NCBI GenBank assembly: GCA_041694255.1
Contig: JASMTN010000026.1
Span: forward strand, 1 to 20,262
Direction of reading: 5' to 3'
Length of the DNA stretch: 20,262 bases
From: S009-33 sp041694255
Lineage (GTDB): Bacteria > Patescibacteriota > Gracilibacteria > Absconditabacterales > Absconditicoccaceae
Under the pieces are notes generated by a model, which was not told where the DNA came from, ran no database searches, and saw only the letters and a list, made by a program, of their open reading frames with translations. The position numbers were made by a program, and so were the translations under genes. This document shows, in pieces, positions 18,864-20,262 of this stretch. How positions within the stretch are numbered: position 1 is the stretch's first letter; each line of letters begins with the position of its first letter.

Positions 18864-19912
18864 AAAAAGAGATAGAAAGCAGAAAGATAAATATAGACAA
18901 ATTAGAAGATGGTCTTATAACTTTTTCTTGAGATCAGTCAACTATGGTTAAGACAAATTTATGGTTGAGAACAGCATCAAAAGTTTATTTGCTTTTATGA
19001 GAATATAGTAAGATAACAAGCTTTAATGATTTATTTAATATTGTTCATAATATAGATTGGAATTATTATATACCAAAAGATTTTAAAGTTGTTGTACAAG
19101 CTGATAGTATCAAATCAAAACTTTCTTCAGTTCCTAGCATACAAGCTATAAGTCAAAAAGCTATTATTAAAAAACTTGTTTGAAATAAAACATATAACTA
19201 TGATGAAGATAAAAAAATAGAAATTAGAATAAATATATTTAAAGATAATGTTAAAGTTTTATTAAATACTACATGAGAAAGTTTATATAAAAGATGATAT
19301 AGAAAAGACATATCTGTTGCTTGATTAAAAGAAACTCTTGCAAGTTGAATAATTTTATTGTCAAATATTAAAAATTTATATGATCCATTTTGTGGTTCTT
19401 GAACATTACTTATAGAAAAAGCGATGATAGATCTACATATAGCTCCATGACTTTTTAGACACTTTGATTTTGAAAACTTTGACTGGTTCGACTCTAATTT
19501 ACTTGAAAAAGAAATTTGGAGAGCAAAGACAAGACAAAAAACCAAACAATTAAACTTAATTTGAACAGATATAGACAAATATGTTTTAAAAATAGCAAAA
19601 GAAAATGCAAAAAATGCTTGAGTTGATAAACATATACACTTTGAGCATAAAGATTTTATGAATTTACAAAAACATCAAGATTATGATATACTTACAAACC
19701 CTCCTTATAATAAAAGAATAAAAATAGATAATATAGATGATATATATGCAAAACTTCAAGATATGTTATTAACTAATAATATATGATGATGAATAATAAC
19801 TTGATATGAAGATTTTAAGTTTTCAAATAACTTTAAAATAAGGGTTTTATCTAATGGTTGAGATATGGTTAGATTTATTTATAAAAAAAGTAGAAAAAAG
19901 TATTGAAATTAA
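18818..19912 (+). CDS. rlmL: RlmL-type THUMP-domain rRNA guanine-N2 methyltransferase
   Basis: This 364-aa protein starts at ATG 18818 (an in-frame TAA lies 24 nt upstream) and ends at TAA 19910-19912. Residues 1-160 correspond to the ferredoxin-like/THUMP RNA-binding region: it opens 'FTAFTYPGLESVLKKEI', like the RlmL start, and ends with 'YKRGYRKDISVAGLKETLASGI', matching the family's 'RGYR...aPLkE.LAaai'. The methyltransferase domain has the SAM loop Asp189-Pro-Phe-Cys-Gly-Ser-Gly195-Thr, with Gly195 UGA-coded, and the catalytic Asn294-Pro-Pro-Tyr297. It corresponds to the N-terminal half (RlmL, G2445) of the E. coli RlmKL fusion, as in single-domain homologues of other bacteria; TrmN-like tRNA activity cannot be excluded. 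It contains three consecutive UGA codons (19784-19792). It lies about 95 bp upstream of the 23S rRNA gene, its likely substrate. Confidence 0.88.
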
Positions 19913-19933
19913 AAGAGAAAAAAATATTATGAT
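19903..19933 (+). promoter_or_regulatory. Tentative promoter for the 23S rRNA gene
   Basis: TTGAAA at 19903-19908, inside the last codons of the methyltransferase gene, and TATGAT at 19928-19933 are 19 bp apart. The spacing is slightly long and the -10 has one mismatch. It is the best pair in the gap before the 23S gene, but the support is weak. Confidence 0.3.
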
Positions 19934-19976
19934 ACTCACTTATCGAGAGATGAGGAAAATAATAAAAAAGGGAGGA

Positions 19977-19985
19977 TGTTTAACA
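19977..19985 (+). promoter_or_regulatory. boxA-like antitermination element before 23S
   Basis: TGTTTAACA lies about 22 nt upstream of the 23S 5' end and matches eight of nine bases of the rRNA-leader core TCTTTAACA. In other bacteria this element recruits NusB and S10 to prevent early termination in rRNA transcripts. The position is right; the short length makes chance possible. Confidence 0.35.
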
Positions 19986-20006
19986 TAATTATATATATCT
20001 AGAAAG

Positions 20007-20262
20007 GGTAAAGTCTAATTTAAGTGCATAGGACGGATACCTAGGGTAGCTAGAGAAAAAAGGACGTAGTAGGGTGCGAAAAGTCACGGTAAGGTTCCTG
20101 CAACCGCTATAGCCGTGAATGTCCGATGGGGAAACCCACCGACTATAAGTTGGTACATAAAGAACACCCCAGGGAAGTGAAACATCTCAGTACCTGGAGG
20201 AAAAGAAATCAAAGAGATTCCCTAAGTAGTGGTGAGCGAAAAGGGAGTAGCCCAAACCAAAA
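20007..20262 (+). rRNA. rrl: 23S ribosomal RNA, 5' part, running off the window
   Basis: About the first 256 nt of a 23S gene are present. The alignment with E. coli is clear at several sites: 'GACGGATACC' (near E. coli 22-31), 'GGACGT' (54-59), 'GGTAAGGT' (80-87), 'CCGATGGGGAAACCCA' (115-131), 'TGAAACATCTCAGTACC' (193-209), then 'GGAAAAGAAATCAA' and 'GTAGTGGTGAGCGAA'. The start is set by alignment of GGTAAAGTCTAA with E. coli GGTTAAGCGACTAA and is accurate to a few bases. The stem at about E. coli 150-176 is missing. No 16S or tRNA gene precedes it. Confidence 0.96.

Noticed and set aside
19198..19578. 126-aa minus-strand ORF
   Set aside because: It is antisense to the SAM-binding domain of the rlmL-like gene; no recognisable domain.
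307..19912. Widespread pseudogenes from in-frame UGA
   Set aside because: UGA falls at conserved glycines in many unrelated families, and reading continues to UAA/UAG with intact motifs, so this is recoding and not decay.
19913..20006. tRNA or 16S remnant before 23S
   Set aside because: No cloverleaf, CCA end or 16S 3'-end sequence is visible in this 94-nt gap.

Overview
The window comes from a very AT-rich bacterial genome that reads UGA as glycine (translation table 25). Under the standard code almost every gene is chopped into fragments. With UGA = Gly the same stretches become long ORFs with intact family motifs. Examples are the HD-Gly-Lys motif of the CCA-adding enzyme, the Cys-Ala-Gly-Pro-His motif of threonyl-tRNA synthetase and the SAM-binding loop of an RlmL-type methyltransferase, each with a UGA-coded glycine. 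This code is known from the candidate phyla Gracilibacteria (BD1-5) and Absconditabacteria (SR1). I cannot choose between them from this sequence. All coordinates and protein lengths below assume UGA = Gly.

Layout. 2-226: 3' end of a RecJ-like exonuclease. 307-5340: three exported or membrane-anchored proteins of unknown function behind a perfect sigma70-type promoter, followed by an NqrB/RnfD/UnbU-type membrane protein (5350-6288). 6356-11236: tRNA maturation and charging genes (CCA-adding enzyme, threonyl-tRNA synthetase) with a pilus-accessory-like protein between them. 11304-14215: a membrane protein built from three VirB2-like hairpins, then a membrane-anchored oligopeptide-type solute-binding protein. 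14216-14464: a repeat-rich spacer between convergent genes. 14465-16399, minus strand: RNase R, the only reverse-strand gene seen. 16554-19912, plus strand: a WecG/TagA/CpsF glycosyltransferase, a seven-helix membrane protein of the 7TM-transglutaminase type, and an RlmL-type 23S rRNA methyltransferase. From about 20007 to the window end: the 5' part of the 23S rRNA gene.

How it fits together. The window mixes translation and RNA-maintenance genes (cca, thrS, rnr, rlmL-like, 23S rRNA) with envelope and surface genes (pilin-like, VirB2-like, large secreted proteins, glycosyltransferase, solute-binding protein). That mix suits a small-genome, host- or community-dependent bacterium that relies on surface structures and uptake. 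Genes are tightly packed, with gaps mostly below 80 bp. Start codons generally lack Shine-Dalgarno sequences. I saw no tRNA gene, CRISPR array, insertion sequence or phage gene. The most unusual points are the recoding itself (including two rare in-frame CGA/CGG codons), the triple VirB2-like hairpin protein, the operon of unknown secreted proteins, the inverted-repeat spacer, and a 23S gene with no 16S beside it that sits just downstream of a probable 23S methyltransferase.
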